From NCBI RefSeq assembly GCF_038593265.1, contig NZ_CP151979.1, forward strand, positions 186,001 to 250,000: a stretch of DNA of 64,000 nucleotides, given 5' to 3'. The translations under genes were made by a program, and so were the position numbers. This document shows, one piece after another, positions 40,591-49,321 of this stretch. The notes beneath the pieces were generated by a model. The model saw only the letters and a program-made list of their open reading frames with translations, ran no database searches and was not told where the DNA came from. Within the stretch, counting starts at the first letter, position 1. Each line of letters starts with the position of its first letter. The DNA is from Ureibacillus sp. FSL W7-1570 (GTDB taxonomy: Bacteria; Bacillota; Bacilli; Bacillales_A; Planococcaceae).

Positions 40591-40614
40591 CCAAAAAGTT
40601 TTAAAACAAGATGG

Positions 40615-40644
40615 GCACCTATCAGTTTTTCAATGCATATAGTA
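40615..40644 (+). promoter_or_regulatory. Candidate sigma-K promoter of ymxH-dpaA-dpaB
   Basis: GCACC (40615-40619), 16-nt spacer, CATATAGTA (40636-40644). This matches the sigma-K pattern AC…CATAnnnTA. The B. subtilis spoVF operon is mother-cell, sigma-K dependent, so the match is in the right place. Confidence 0.65.
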
Positions 40645-40668
40645 CTAATAAGCTCATGGAGGAGGGAA

Positions 40669-40938
40669 ATGATGCTGTTGTCAGAGCTCGCTGAAAAAGA
40701 ATTGATCGAAATGGAAAACGGTGTTCGCTACGGCTATTTGTCCGAAACGGAATGCATTTTCGATCCTAAAACGGGGAAAATTTTAGGATTTGAACTGATA
40801 GAAACATCCCGGCTGCCTTTCCAAAAGAGAAAAGCAAATGCGGCATTATTCATTCCTTGGGAAGAAATTCATCTGATTGGAGAAGACCGCATTTTGTTCC
40901 GCAAAACCACAGGCACAAGAAGGTATTATGACCGATGA
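40669..40938 (+). CDS. ymxH: PRC-barrel protein YlmC/YmxH family
   Basis: 89 aa from an ATG after GGAGGG: a single small beta-rich PRC-barrel-like domain (LSELAEKELIEMENGVRYGY, FDPKTGKILGFEL, IPWEEIHLIGEDRI). Family members in Bacillus are found next to spoVF and are linked to sporulation; the molecular role is unknown. Its stop overlaps dpaA by 4 nt. Confidence 0.9.
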   Translation: MMLLSELAEKELIEMENGVRYGYLSETECIFDPKTGKILGFELIETSRLPFQKRKANAALFIPWEEIHLIGEDRILFRKTTGTRRYYDR

Positions 40939-41717
40939 ACAGCGAAAAATGGCTCATCATTGGAACGGATGCCCGATTGAAACTTCTCGCCAAGAAATTG
41001 TCAAACCCCGAACGGACGGTTTTTTACAAAAGCAAAACTTCTTGGGACAATGAATTAAATCAGCTGGCAATAGAGCAAGAGCCGGACTATATCGTACTGC
41101 CAATCCAACCATTGAAAGTGGAAGTGCCTGCAGTATTGGGGTTGCAAAACGCCACTATTTTTTGTGGAAAGACCAATGAGGAATGGAAGGAAATTTTGGA
41201 GGAACATACCGTCCATCATTACTTGGAAGATGAAGCGTTTATCTGGCAAAATGCGTTGTTGACGGCGGAAGCGTTTGTTGCGACATTTTACCAAACGAAG
41301 CAGGCCATTTCCGGAAAAAGATTCATCATTACGGGATTTGGCCGGGTGGCAAAAACCTTGGGACATCTGCTTCGAAGCATCGGTGCTGAAGTCATCATCG
41401 CAGTCCGATCCGATGTGCAACTGAACGAAGCGAAAGCCTTTCGTTATCAAGCTTCTTATTTGGCGGATGTGGGGGAAATCGAAGCGGATTACTTTGTCAA
41501 TACCATACCGGCAAAATGGCTGGATGCGGGTATCAACGAAAAAATCCGCATTCCGATTTTTGATTTAGCTTCCTATCCAGGTTGTTTGCAAGAAGGGGTA
41601 GAACGGGAAAATTACCAATTGCTTCCTGCATTACCGGGGAAATTTTTCCCGAATGATGCGGCGAACATTTTATACAATTCAATTGTTGGTCAATTAAGGA
41701 GGAGAAAGTCTTGCTGA
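40935..41717 (+). CDS. dpaA: Dipicolinate synthase subunit A
   Basis: Makes dipicolinic acid for the spore core from dihydrodipicolinate-pathway intermediates with DpaB. 260 aa, some 35-40 residues shorter than B. subtilis SpoVFA; the missing length seems to be in the N-terminal half. The NAD(P)-binding Rossmann motif is ITGFGRVAKTLGHLLRSIGA; the family core FDLASYPGC and LLPALPGKFFPNDAANILYN are kept. It overlaps dpaB by 7 nt. Confidence 0.92.
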   Translation: MNSEKWLIIGTDARLKLLAKKLSNPERTVFYKSKTSWDNELNQLAIEQEPDYIVLPIQPLKVEVPAVLGLQNATIFCGKTNEEWKEILEEHTVHHYLEDEAFIWQNALLTAEAFVATFYQTKQAISGKRFIITGFGRVAKTLGHLLRSIGAEVIIAVRSDVQLNEAKAFRYQASYLADVGEIEADYFVNTIPAKWLDAGINEKIRIPIFDLASYPGCLQEGVERENYQLLPALPGKFFPNDAANILYNSIVGQLRRRKSC

Positions 41718-42307
41718 AAGGTAAAAGAATAGGGCTTGGCATCACCGCTTCCCATTGCACATATGAGGATGTCGTACCGAAAATTACAGATCTTCGCAAT
41801 GCAGGTGCGACGGTGATTCCAATTGTTACTCATTCCGTTTTGACTGCGGTTACCCGCTTCGGCTCCGGGCAAGAATGGGTGAAAAAAATCGAGGAGTTGG
41901 CGGGGGAAAAAGTCGTTTCGACCATTGTGGAAGCTGAACCGTTGGGGCCAAAAAATCCTCTTGATTGTATGGTCATCGCTCCCATGACGGGAAATTCCAT
42001 CAGCAAATTTGCCAATGCCGCGACAGACAGCCCTGTATTGATGGCGGCAAAAGCCACTCTCCGGAACGGAAATCCTGTAGTGATCGGAATTTCCACAAAT
42101 GATGCCCTTGGTTTAAACGGCGTCAACATTATGAAACTATTAAACTCAAAAAACATTTATTTTATTCCTTTCGGGCAAGATGATCCATTCAATAAACCGA
42201 CTTCGTTGATAGCCGATTTTTCAAAAATGGTGGATACAGTCGTGCACGCAATTTACTACAAAAAGCAGCTACAGCCTTTATTTATTCAATACCATAAAGA
42301 AAATTAA
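41711..42307 (+). CDS. dpaB: Dipicolinate synthase subunit B
   Basis: Flavoprotein-fold partner of DpaA. 198 aa from a TTG after AGGAGGAG. Family motifs: KRIGLGITASHCTYEDV, VSTIVEAEPLGPKNPLDCMV, and APMTGNSISKFANAATDSPV. Loss of dipicolinate synthase yields heat-sensitive spores in studied bacilli. Confidence 0.95.
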   Translation: MLKGKRIGLGITASHCTYEDVVPKITDLRNAGATVIPIVTHSVLTAVTRFGSGQEWVKKIEELAGEKVVSTIVEAEPLGPKNPLDCMVIAPMTGNSISKFANAATDSPVLMAAKATLRNGNPVVIGISTNDALGLNGVNIMKLLNSKNIYFIPFGQDDPFNKPTSLIADFSKMVDTVVHAIYYKKQLQPLFIQYHKEN

Positions 42308-42346
42308 TTTTTATCACACAATTCAGTAAAATTGTGATAAAATTTT
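42306..42346 (+). terminator. Terminator after dpaB
   Basis: TTTTATCACACAATT and AATTGTGATAAAATTTT pair with a 2-nt bulge. The A/T-rich stem is flanked by A and T runs, so it may also be bidirectional. It separates the sporulation genes from asd. Confidence 0.75.
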
Positions 42347-42397
42347 CATCATTATATGAAGATTATTTGGTTACTATTTTAGGAGGAGATTTGTGCA

Positions 42398-43435
42398 ATG
42401 GCGAAGCAATTAACAGTAGCGATTGTTGGTGCGACTGGCGCAGTCGGTACTAAAATGAAAGAACAATTACTTAAAAGAAATTTTCCAATTAAAGATATAA
42501 AATTTTTGGCATCTGCCAGATCCGCAGGAAAAGAAATTGAATTCGGAGGAAAAACGTACAAAATTGAAGAAGCGACGCCTGAAGCGTTTGAGGGAGTGGA
42601 TGTCGCGTTATTTTCTGCAGGCGGTTCCGTTTCCGCAAAACTTGCTCCTGAAGCTGTCAAAAAAGGTGCCGTTGTAATTGATAACACAAGTCATTTCCGT
42701 ATGGATCCGGATGTGCCGTTGGTGGTGCCTGAAGTGAATCGTGAGGATTTAAAAAAACATAACGGAATCATTGCCAATCCTAACTGTTCAACAATCCAAA
42801 TGGTTGTTGCACTCCAACCGATCCGGGAAAAATTAGGTCTAAAGAGAGTCATTGTTTCCACATATCAAGCGGTTTCCGGTTCAGGAATGTCCGCAATTGA
42901 AGAACTTCGCGTGCAAAGCGGAGAATGGGAGAAAGGAAAAAATGTAGAAGCGAATGTGTTGCCGGTTAAATCCGAACCAAAACATTATCCAATCGCCCGC
43001 AACGTGATTCCTCAAATTGATGTATTCACAGAAAACGGATATACAAAAGAAGAAATGAAAATGATTAATGAAACGAAAAAAATCATGCATTTGCCTGATT
43101 TGGAAGTTGCGGCAACATGCGTGAGAGTTCCGGTAGTTGCCGGACACTCGGAATCTGTTTATATCGAAGTGGAAAAAGAGGCGAGTCTACAAGAACTCTT
43201 TGATATTTTAAAAGACGCTCCTGGAGTAGTATTGCAAGATGATATCAACAACCAAGTTTATCCGATGCCGATTTTTGTGGAAGATGAAGATCCGGTGTAT
43301 GTCGGAAGAATTCGCAAAGACTTGAATCATCCAAAAGGCTTCCACCTATGGATCGTTGCAGATAACTTATTGAAAGGTGCTGCATTGAACTCCATCCAAA
43401 TCGCTGAAGCAATGCTGGAGGATAACTTACTATAA
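42398..43435 (+). CDS. asd: Aspartate-semialdehyde dehydrogenase
   Basis: Reduces aspartyl phosphate to the semialdehyde, common to lysine/DAP, methionine and threonine synthesis. 345 aa. The NADP motif is GATGAVGTKMKEQLLKR, the catalytic Cys is in ANPNCSTIQMVVAL, and the active-site His region is PVVAGHSESVYIE. TAGGAGG precedes it. dapA follows after 12 nt; the aspartokinase gene dapG, present between them in B. subtilis, is missing. Confidence 0.97.
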   Translation: MAKQLTVAIVGATGAVGTKMKEQLLKRNFPIKDIKFLASARSAGKEIEFGGKTYKIEEATPEAFEGVDVALFSAGGSVSAKLAPEAVKKGAVVIDNTSHFRMDPDVPLVVPEVNREDLKKHNGIIANPNCSTIQMVVALQPIREKLGLKRVIVSTYQAVSGSGMSAIEELRVQSGEWEKGKNVEANVLPVKSEPKHYPIARNVIPQIDVFTENGYTKEEMKMINETKKIMHLPDLEVAATCVRVPVVAGHSESVYIEVEKEASLQELFDILKDAPGVVLQDDINNQVYPMPIFVEDEDPVYVGRIRKDLNHPKGFHLWIVADNLLKGAALNSIQIAEAMLEDNLL

Positions 43436-43447
43436 GGGGTGTTAGAT

Positions 43448-44329
43448 TTGGATTTAGGTAGGATCGCTACTGCCATGGTGACACCGTTTCAAGAAAATGG
43501 TGACATTGATTTCGAAGCGGCAGAGAAATTGATTGAACATTTGCTTTCGAATGGAACCGATTCGATTGTTGTTTGCGGAACAACCGGTGAATCGCCAACT
43601 TTATCAATGGATGAAAAACTTCAACTGATTCGATTTACCGTTGAAAAGGTGAATAAACGGATACCCGTCATTGCGGGAACAGGCACTTATAATACAAAAG
43701 AAACAATCGAGATGACGAAAAAGGCGGAAAGCCTCGGTGTGGATGGGGTCATGCTGGTGGCTCCCTACTACAATAAACCGAATCAACGCGGTCTATATGC
43801 ACATTTTGAGGCAGTAGCAAAAGAAACGGCTTTACCCATTATCCTTTACAATGTGCCAGGGCGCACGGGCACCAATATCGAAGCCGCCACAACGATTGCA
43901 TTAAGCAAAATACCTAATATCCAAGTCGTAAAAGAAGCAAGCGGAAATTTGGATCAAATGGCTGAAATATTAGCAAAGACCGATGAAGATTTCTTCGTTT
44001 ACAGCGGTGATGATGCATTGACGCTGCCCCTTTTGGCCATCGGAGGCAAAGGCGTCATTTCCGTTGCCTCCCATGTGGTCGGGAATGAAATGCAGGCGAT
44101 GATCCGCGCCTTTGAAGAAGGAAGATTAGACGAGGCAGCGAAAATGCATCAAGCTTTATTGCCGCTTTTTAAACAGCTGTTTAAATGTCCGAATCCGGTT
44201 CCGGTGAAATATGCATTAGGCAAAGTAGGCTTTTCAGTCGCACGGGTTCGTCTGCCGCTGGTTGAGATGACCGAAGAAGAGAAGCGTCAATTTGATGAAG
44301 TTTGGGAACATGTAAAACAAAGTATTTAA
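43448..44329 (+). CDS. dapA: 4-hydroxy-tetrahydrodipicolinate synthase
   Basis: Condenses pyruvate with aspartate semialdehyde; its product feeds both DAP and dipicolinate. I prefer the TTG at 43448, 8 nt after AAGGGG (product MDLGRIATAMVTPF…), over a GTG at 43439; 293 aa. The Schiff-base Lys is in QVVKEASGN; GTTGESPTLS and YNVPGRTG are the other active-site motifs. Confidence 0.96.
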   Translation: MDLGRIATAMVTPFQENGDIDFEAAEKLIEHLLSNGTDSIVVCGTTGESPTLSMDEKLQLIRFTVEKVNKRIPVIAGTGTYNTKETIEMTKKAESLGVDGVMLVAPYYNKPNQRGLYAHFEAVAKETALPIILYNVPGRTGTNIEAATTIALSKIPNIQVVKEASGNLDQMAEILAKTDEDFFVYSGDDALTLPLLAIGGKGVISVASHVVGNEMQAMIRAFEEGRLDEAAKMHQALLPLFKQLFKCPNPVPVKYALGKVGFSVARVRLPLVEMTEEEKRQFDEVWEHVKQSI

Positions 44330-44331
44330 AT

Positions 44332-44382
44332 CCTGCTGTCCAAACAATTCCATTCTGAGTTGTTTGGACGGCAGGTTTTTTT
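44332..44382 (+). terminator. Intrinsic terminator after dapA
   Basis: CCTGCTGTCCAAACAA and TTGTTTGGACGGCAGG (one mismatch/wobble) with a 12-nt loop, then TTTTTTT. A very strong terminator. Confidence 0.92.
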
Positions 44383-44412
44383 AATTTCCCCCTTTGAAAT
44401 CCCATTTTTTAT

Positions 44413-44441
44413 TTGTACTTCCACCCATCTCACCGTATAAT
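44413..44441 (+). promoter_or_regulatory. Sigma-A-type promoter of rnjB
   Basis: -35 TTGTAC (44413-44418), 17-nt spacer, -10 TATAAT (44436-44441). Confidence 0.75.
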
Positions 44442-44488
44442 GATAAATAAGTGGTTGTGCGTTCGGGATAATATTAGGAGGAAAGATT

Positions 44489-46156
44489 GTGTTAAAAACA
44501 AAAAATGAAGTCATTCGGATCATCCCGCTTGGAGGAGTGGGAGAAATCGGTAAATCCATGTACGTGATCGAAATCGATGACGAAGTTTTTATTGTCGATA
44601 GCGGACTGATGTTCCCGGAAGATGAAATGCTTGGTATTGATATCGTTATTCCAGACTTTACTTATTTGGAAGAAAACAAAGATCGGATTAAAGGAATATT
44701 TTTAACCCATGGCCATGAAGATGCCATTGGCTCCATTGCCTATGTTTTGCAAAAAATAAATGCCCCTGTGTACGGTTCGAAACTGACAATTGCACTTGCA
44801 AAGGAACATTTAAAAGAGCTTCCGGCACCGCATCAAGTGAAATTCTTTGAAGTGACGAACAAAAGTCGCATGAATTTCCAATCGACTTATGTAACATTTT
44901 TCCATACAACACACAGCATTCCAGACTCTTTGGGCATCGTGTTCCACACTTCCGAAGGGGCAATTGTGTTTACTGGAGAATTCAAATTTGATCAGTCGGC
45001 AAAAGGAAAATTCAAGCCGGATCTTGCGAAAATGGCTCAATTGGGTGAAGAAGGGGTATTCATTTTACTTTCCGAATCAACGGAAGCTGAACGTCCAGGA
45101 TATACGACAAGTGAAACCGTGATTGAAGAAAAGTTGGCGAAATACTTCCACTCTGCCCCTGCCCGTATCATTGTTGCAGTATATGCATCGAATTTTATCC
45201 GCATTCAACAAGTATTCAACCAAGCACAAAAATCAAACCGGAAAGTCGCTATCGTGGGGAAAAGCCTTGAAAAAGTCATCGATATCGGCGTGAAACTTGG
45301 ATATTTATCGATTGATGAAAATACATTGATTCCAATTACGGAAATCAGCAAATATGAAGATGATGAATTGATCATTATTGTGACAAGCAATCAAGGGGAA
45401 CCGCTTGACGCCCTTGATAAAATCGTTCGAAAACAACATCGCGACATCCGTATAAAAGATACGGATACTGTGTTGATTACATTCACACCGTCACCAGGAA
45501 TGGAAGTGCAAATGTCCAATGCGATGAACAATCTTGCCAAAGCTGGTGCAACGGTATTGACTGCCGACAAAAAAGTCCATGTTTCCGGACATGGCAGCCA
45601 GGAAGATTTAAAATTGATGTTAAATTTAATGAAGCCAAAATACTTTATCCCGATCCAAGGCGAATACCGTATGTTAATCGCGCACTCCAAATTGGCACAG
45701 CAAGTCGGAATTGATAAATCAAGAATTTTCATTGCAGATAAAGGCGATGTTGTTGAATATCGAAATGGGAAAATGCGCATAAGCGGAAAAGTGCAGGCTG
45801 GAAATGTATTAATTGATGGAAGCGGTATTGGCGATGTTGGAAACATTGTGTTGAGGGATCGAAAACTGTTGTCCCAAGACGGCATATTCATTGTGGTTGT
45901 AACCCTTAACCGTTCCCAAAAGAGAATCGCTTCCGGTCCGGAAATCATTTCGAGGGGCTTCGTTTACGTTCGCGAATCGGAAGAATTGATTTCTGAAGCG
46001 ACGCAAATTGCCCGTGACTGCATTGAAAAATATGTTAATAAAGATACATTTGAGTGGACGAATATTAAACAAGAAATCCGTGAAACGCTTAGCGCTTATC
46101 TATTCCAAAAAACGAAACGTCGTCCAATGATTATCCCAATTATTATGGAATACTAA
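44489..46156 (+). CDS. rnjB: Ribonuclease J2-type protein
   Basis: 555 aa from a GTG after TTAGGAGG. Metallo-beta-lactamase plus beta-CASP and C-terminal domains (VRDRKL-type region at IVLRDRKLLSQDGIFIVVV; EAYSAGHASP-like region at HVSGHGSQEDLKLML). The key MBL motif reads HGHEDAIG, lacking the final metal-binding His of RNase J1 (HGHEDH). This, plus its position after dapA, points to RNase J2, the weakly active partner of the J1/J2 complex. RNase J1 should be encoded elsewhere. Confidence 0.9.
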   Translation: MLKTKNEVIRIIPLGGVGEIGKSMYVIEIDDEVFIVDSGLMFPEDEMLGIDIVIPDFTYLEENKDRIKGIFLTHGHEDAIGSIAYVLQKINAPVYGSKLTIALAKEHLKELPAPHQVKFFEVTNKSRMNFQSTYVTFFHTTHSIPDSLGIVFHTSEGAIVFTGEFKFDQSAKGKFKPDLAKMAQLGEEGVFILLSESTEAERPGYTTSETVIEEKLAKYFHSAPARIIVAVYASNFIRIQQVFNQAQKSNRKVAIVGKSLEKVIDIGVKLGYLSIDENTLIPITEISKYEDDELIIIVTSNQGEPLDALDKIVRKQHRDIRIKDTDTVLITFTPSPGMEVQMSNAMNNLAKAGATVLTADKKVHVSGHGSQEDLKLMLNLMKPKYFIPIQGEYRMLIAHSKLAQQVGIDKSRIFIADKGDVVEYRNGKMRISGKVQAGNVLIDGSGIGDVGNIVLRDRKLLSQDGIFIVVVTLNRSQKRIASGPEIISRGFVYVRESEELISEATQIARDCIEKYVNKDTFEWTNIKQEIRETLSAYLFQKTKRRPMIIPIIMEY

Positions 46157-46170
46157 GCCAGCCCGGAAAG

Positions 46171-46218
46171 ACAGGATTTTCTTCACCGCGATCCCGCGGT
46201 CAAGGAAATCCTGTTTCT
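46171..46218 (+). terminator. Long hairpin between rnjB and ftsK
   Basis: ACAGGATTTTCTT pairs with AAGGAAATCCTGT (one wobble), and ACCGCG-ATC-CCGCGGT caps it, giving about 19 bp in all. Only TTTCTC follows, so termination may be partial. Confidence 0.7.
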
Positions 46219-46256
46219 CATACTGTTGATGGTTGATTGCAAAGTAGGTGAACAAT

Positions 46257-48557
46257 TTGGCGAAACGGAAGACGAGAGGGAAAACAAAAGCGAAAACGAA
46301 AGCAAAAAACGGCATTTCCGTCCTCTATTTTGAAATCATTGGATTGCTGTTGATTGGTTTTTCAATCATCATCTTTTTCGAATATGGTTTTGTCGGCAAA
46401 ACGGCGCAAAATATTTCCATGTTTTTATTAGGCAATTTATACTTTGCCATTCCGACATTTCTTGCACTATTCGCATTATTATTGATGGTCAAGCGTGAAA
46501 AAATCCCGCTTACGGACCGGGTTGTTCTCGGTGTCATCATGATGATTTTCAGTCTGTCAATTTTTAGCCATAGTGTACTTATTGAAGAGTTATATAAACA
46601 GGATGCCTTGGAATCTAAATCGGTCTTGAAAGAAACTTGGCGGATCATGATTACGGATGGCGGGATTGTAAACAGAAGCAATGCTCTGGGCGGCGGATTT
46701 ATTGGGGCATTATTATTCAGCATGTTCCACATTCTATTCGGTTCCGCCGGAGCTCGGGTGGTCGCCGTGTTATTGTTCATTATCGGAATTGTTTTAGTGA
46801 CGGGAAAAGCTTTTGTGCCAATGATTGCCGAGAAAATTCCAAACCTCAAAATAAAACTGCCACAACGGAAAAAAAGAAAACGCCGTTCTTTGAATAAGGA
46901 CGAGAATGCCAAAAAGCGGGCGAAAACAAGTGAACAATCAGCATTAAAAGAAATGGCTGTGGCAAATGAAGAAACAGTTCCGTTATCCATTATTGAAGAG
47001 GATGAAGAGGATCATGAACCAATCATTTCAGCCTTCACCCAAAATATTCAAAAAGTGCGGGAAGAGCCGGAAGAAGTGACGGATGACGAATCCATTGAAG
47101 AAACGATTCAGCAGTCTGTTGAAAAGAATGTGGAAAATCAGGATTATCGCTTGCCGCCGATGAATTTATTGAATGTTCCCCCTGAGCATGATCAAAGCGG
47201 GGAATATTCAATTATTCAAGCAAACGCGAAAAAGCTGGAACAAACCCTTTTAAGCTTTGGTGTGAAAGCGAAAGTGGTGCAAGTACACTTGGGCCCGGCT
47301 GTGACAAAGTATGAGGTCATGCCGGATGTGGGGGTAAAGGTAAGTAGAATTGTCAATTTACAGGATGACCTGGCCCTTGCACTGGCCGCAAAGGACATCC
47401 GAATGGAGGCGCCGATTCCCGGAAAGTCGGCCATTGGTATTGAAGTGCCGAACAGTGAAGTCGCCGTTGTAACACTGAGAGAAGTCCTTGAATCGAAAGA
47501 AAATAATAAACCGGATGCAAAACTATTGATCGGTTTTGGACGTGATATTACAGGACAGGCCATTTTGGCGGAATTGGACAAAATGCCTCACTTGCTCGTC
47601 GCCGGTTCAACGGGAAGCGGGAAAAGTGTGTGCATAAACGGAATCATCATATCCATCTTGATGCGTGCAAAACCGCATGAAGTCAAAATGATGATGATTG
47701 ACCCGAAAATGGTGGAATTGAATGTCTACAACGGCATTCCGCACTTGCTTGCGCCCGTTGTGACGGATCCGAAAAAAGCGTCCCAGGCGTTGCAAAAGGT
47801 TGTCAGCGAAATGGAAAGACGCTACGACTTGTTCTCCCATACCGGAACAAGAAACATCAAAGGGTACAACAACTATGTTGAACGTTACAATCAGGAACAC
47901 GATGAACAAATGCCGAAGTTGCCGTATATCGTTGTGGTGATTGACGAGTTGGCGGATTTAATGATGGTGGCATCCCATGACGTGGAAGATGCCATTACGC
48001 GCTTGGCTCAAATGGCGCGCGCGGCAGGTATTCACTTGATTATCGCAACCCAAAGACCATCCGTAGATGTCATTACCGGGGTCATTAAAGCGAATATCCC
48101 ATCCCGTATCGCCTTTGCCGTATCGAGTGCTGTGGACTCCCGCACGATTCTTGATATGGGGGGGGCAGAGCGGCTATTGGGACGGGGAGATATGCTCTTT
48201 ATGCCGGCGGGAACTTCCAAACCAATCCGTGTTCAAGGGGCATTCGTTTCCGATGAGGAAGTGCAGGCGGTTGTGGATTATGTCATTTCCCAACAGAAAG
48301 CCCAATATGATGAAACGATGATCCCAACGGATGAACCGGAAAAAAGCTTTGAAGAGGAAACCGACGAGTTATATGATGAAGCGGTGAAATTGGTGGTGGA
48401 AATGCAATCCGCCTCCATTTCCATGCTGCAGCGCCGCTTCCGCATCGGTTATTCCCGCGCGGCAAGAATCATCGATCAAATGGAAGCCCGCGGGGTCGTC
48501 GGTCCTCCCGACGGCAGCCGTCCAAGACAAGTGCTGATTTCCAATATCAACGAATAA
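46257..48557 (+). CDS. spoIIIE: DNA translocase FtsK/SpoIIIE
   Basis: Membrane-anchored DNA pump that clears chromosomes from the septum and, in sporulation, into the forespore. The TTG at 46257 lies 6 nt after GTAGGTG; a GTG at 46248 is in frame. About 766 aa: a basic start, four membrane helices in residues ~20-180, an acidic linker, then the RecA-like motor (Walker [14 protein letters not shown], Walker [12 protein letters not shown]) and the C-terminal gamma winged helix ([20 protein letters not shown]). Either an FtsK or SpoIIIE name is possible. tepA and ylzJ, upstream in B. subtilis, are absent. Confidence 0.95.
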   Translation: MAKRKTRGKTKAKTKAKNGISVLYFEIIGLLLIGFSIIIFFEYGFVGKTAQNISMFLLGNLYFAIPTFLALFALLLMVKREKIPLTDRVVLGVIMMIFSLSIFSHSVLIEELYKQDALESKSVLKETWRIMITDGGIVNRSNALGGGFIGALLFSMFHILFGSAGARVVAVLLFIIGIVLVTGKAFVPMIAEKIPNLKIKLPQRKKRKRRSLNKDENAKKRAKTSEQSALKEMAVANEETVPLSIIEEDEEDHEPIISAFTQNIQKVREEPEEVTDDESIEETIQQSVEKNVENQDYRLPPMNLLNVPPEHDQSGEYSIIQANAKKLEQTLLSFGVKAKVVQVHLGPAVTKYEVMPDVGVKVSRIVNLQDDLALALAAKDIRMEAPIPGKSAIGIEVPNSEVAVVTLREVLESKENNKPDAKLLIGFGRDITGQAILAELDKMPHLLVAGSTGSGKSVCINGIIISILMRAKPHEVKMMMIDPKMVELNVYNGIPHLLAPVVTDPKKASQALQKVVSEMERRYDLFSHTGTRNIKGYNNYVERYNQEHDEQMPKLPYIVVVIDELADLMMVASHDVEDAITRLAQMARAAGIHLIIATQRPSVDVITGVIKANIPSRIAFAVSSAVDSRTILDMGGAERLLGRGDMLFMPAGTSKPIRVQGAFVSDEEVQAVVDYVISQQKAQYDETMIPTDEPEKSFEEETDELYDEAVKLVVEMQSASISMLQRRFRIGYSRAARIIDQMEARGVVGPPDGSRPRQVLISNINE

Positions 48558-48604
48558 ACAAAAGCTGTCCGGAAGAAACTTTTCGGGCAGCTTCTTTTGT
48601 TCCA
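48557..48604 (+). terminator. Bidirectional terminator between spoIIIE and the GNAT gene
   Basis: AACAAAAG-CTGTCCG and CGGGCAG-CTTCTTTTGTT pair with one bulge. It lies between convergent genes and could end both transcripts. Confidence 0.75.
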
Positions 48605-48654
48605 GGGTAGAGCTATTTATTTGCCGCTTCCCATCCTGTAAAACTGTGACACAA

Positions 48655-49230
48655 TTACAACAATTCATGCAGGAATCTTTCTTTGACAGCGGGCCATTCC
48701 TCTTTGATGATGCTATACATTACCGTATGGCGGATGGTTCCGTTGGGCCTGATTATGTGATTTCGAAGCACGCCTTCCTTTGTGGCTCCAATTCTTTCGA
48801 TGGCTCTTTGGGATTTTTTATTTGTATGGGCAGTTTTCAGTTGAACCCGATTCAATTGCAACTGCTCAAAGCAATAGGAGAGTAGCAAATATTTGCAATT
48901 GGTATTGACCGGTGTACGCCATACCGATGGATTCAGCCATGTTCCCCCAATTTCCAGCCTTTTATGGTCCAAAACGAGATCTAAAAATGAAGTGCAGCCT
49001 ACAATTCGATTGGTTTTCTTATGGATGATGACAAAGACATAGGAAACTTGCTCCTTCCGTTCTTGAACCGCTTTTCCCACATATTTTTCAACCGCTTCTT
49101 TCGTTGCCAAATCAACCTGCATATGTTCCCAGATACGTTCATCCTTCGCCGCTTCGGCAATCGCTTCGATATCTTCCGATTCTATTGGCCGAAGCAAAAC
49201 GATATCATTTTCCAAAATAATATGTTCCAT
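48655..49230 (-). CDS. GNAT-family N-acetyltransferase
   Basis: 191 aa from the ATG at 49230, after AAAGGAG; the frame is open upstream but without an SD. RimJ/RimL-type fold: VLLRPIESEDIEAIAEAAKD at the start, VGCTSFLDLVLDHKRLEIGG in the central sheet, and the CoA-binding region QLKTAHTNKKSQRAIERIGA (Q/RxxGxG/A-like loop) and EGVLRNHIIRPNG. The substrate is unknown. It is divergent from the MocR gene. Confidence 0.9.
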   Translation of the reverse strand: MEHIILENDIVLLRPIESEDIEAIAEAAKDERIWEHMQVDLATKEAVEKYVGKAVQERKEQVSYVFVIIHKKTNRIVGCTSFLDLVLDHKRLEIGGTWLNPSVWRTPVNTNCKYLLLSYCFEQLQLNRVQLKTAHTNKKSQRAIERIGATKEGVLRNHIIRPNGTIRHTVMYSIIKEEWPAVKERFLHELL

Positions 49231-49264
49231 TGTATCAACTCCTTTGTTGCCATTAAAAACCTCC

Positions 49265-49288
49265 TTTGGTATTTTTGAAATAACCAAA
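49265..49288. promoter_or_regulatory. Dyad in the GNAT/mocR divergent promoter region
   Basis: TTTGGT (49265-49270) and ACCAAA (49283-49288) flank a 12-nt core that itself can pair (ATTT/AAAT). It sits midway in the 91-nt gap between divergent starts and is a candidate operator for the MocR regulator. Confidence 0.4.
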
Positions 49289-49321
49289 TTACGAATTTTT
49301 CATCATACCAGGAGGTTGCCG

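Noticed and set aside
40240-40668. Long + strand ORF covering the GntR gene and running into ymxH
   Set aside because: It is antisense to the GntR coding region until 40524; the ymxH family start and SD are at 40669.
42398-42450. Lysine riboswitch upstream of asd
   Set aside because: The ~55-nt gap after the dpaB terminator is far too short for a lysine riboswitch aptamer.
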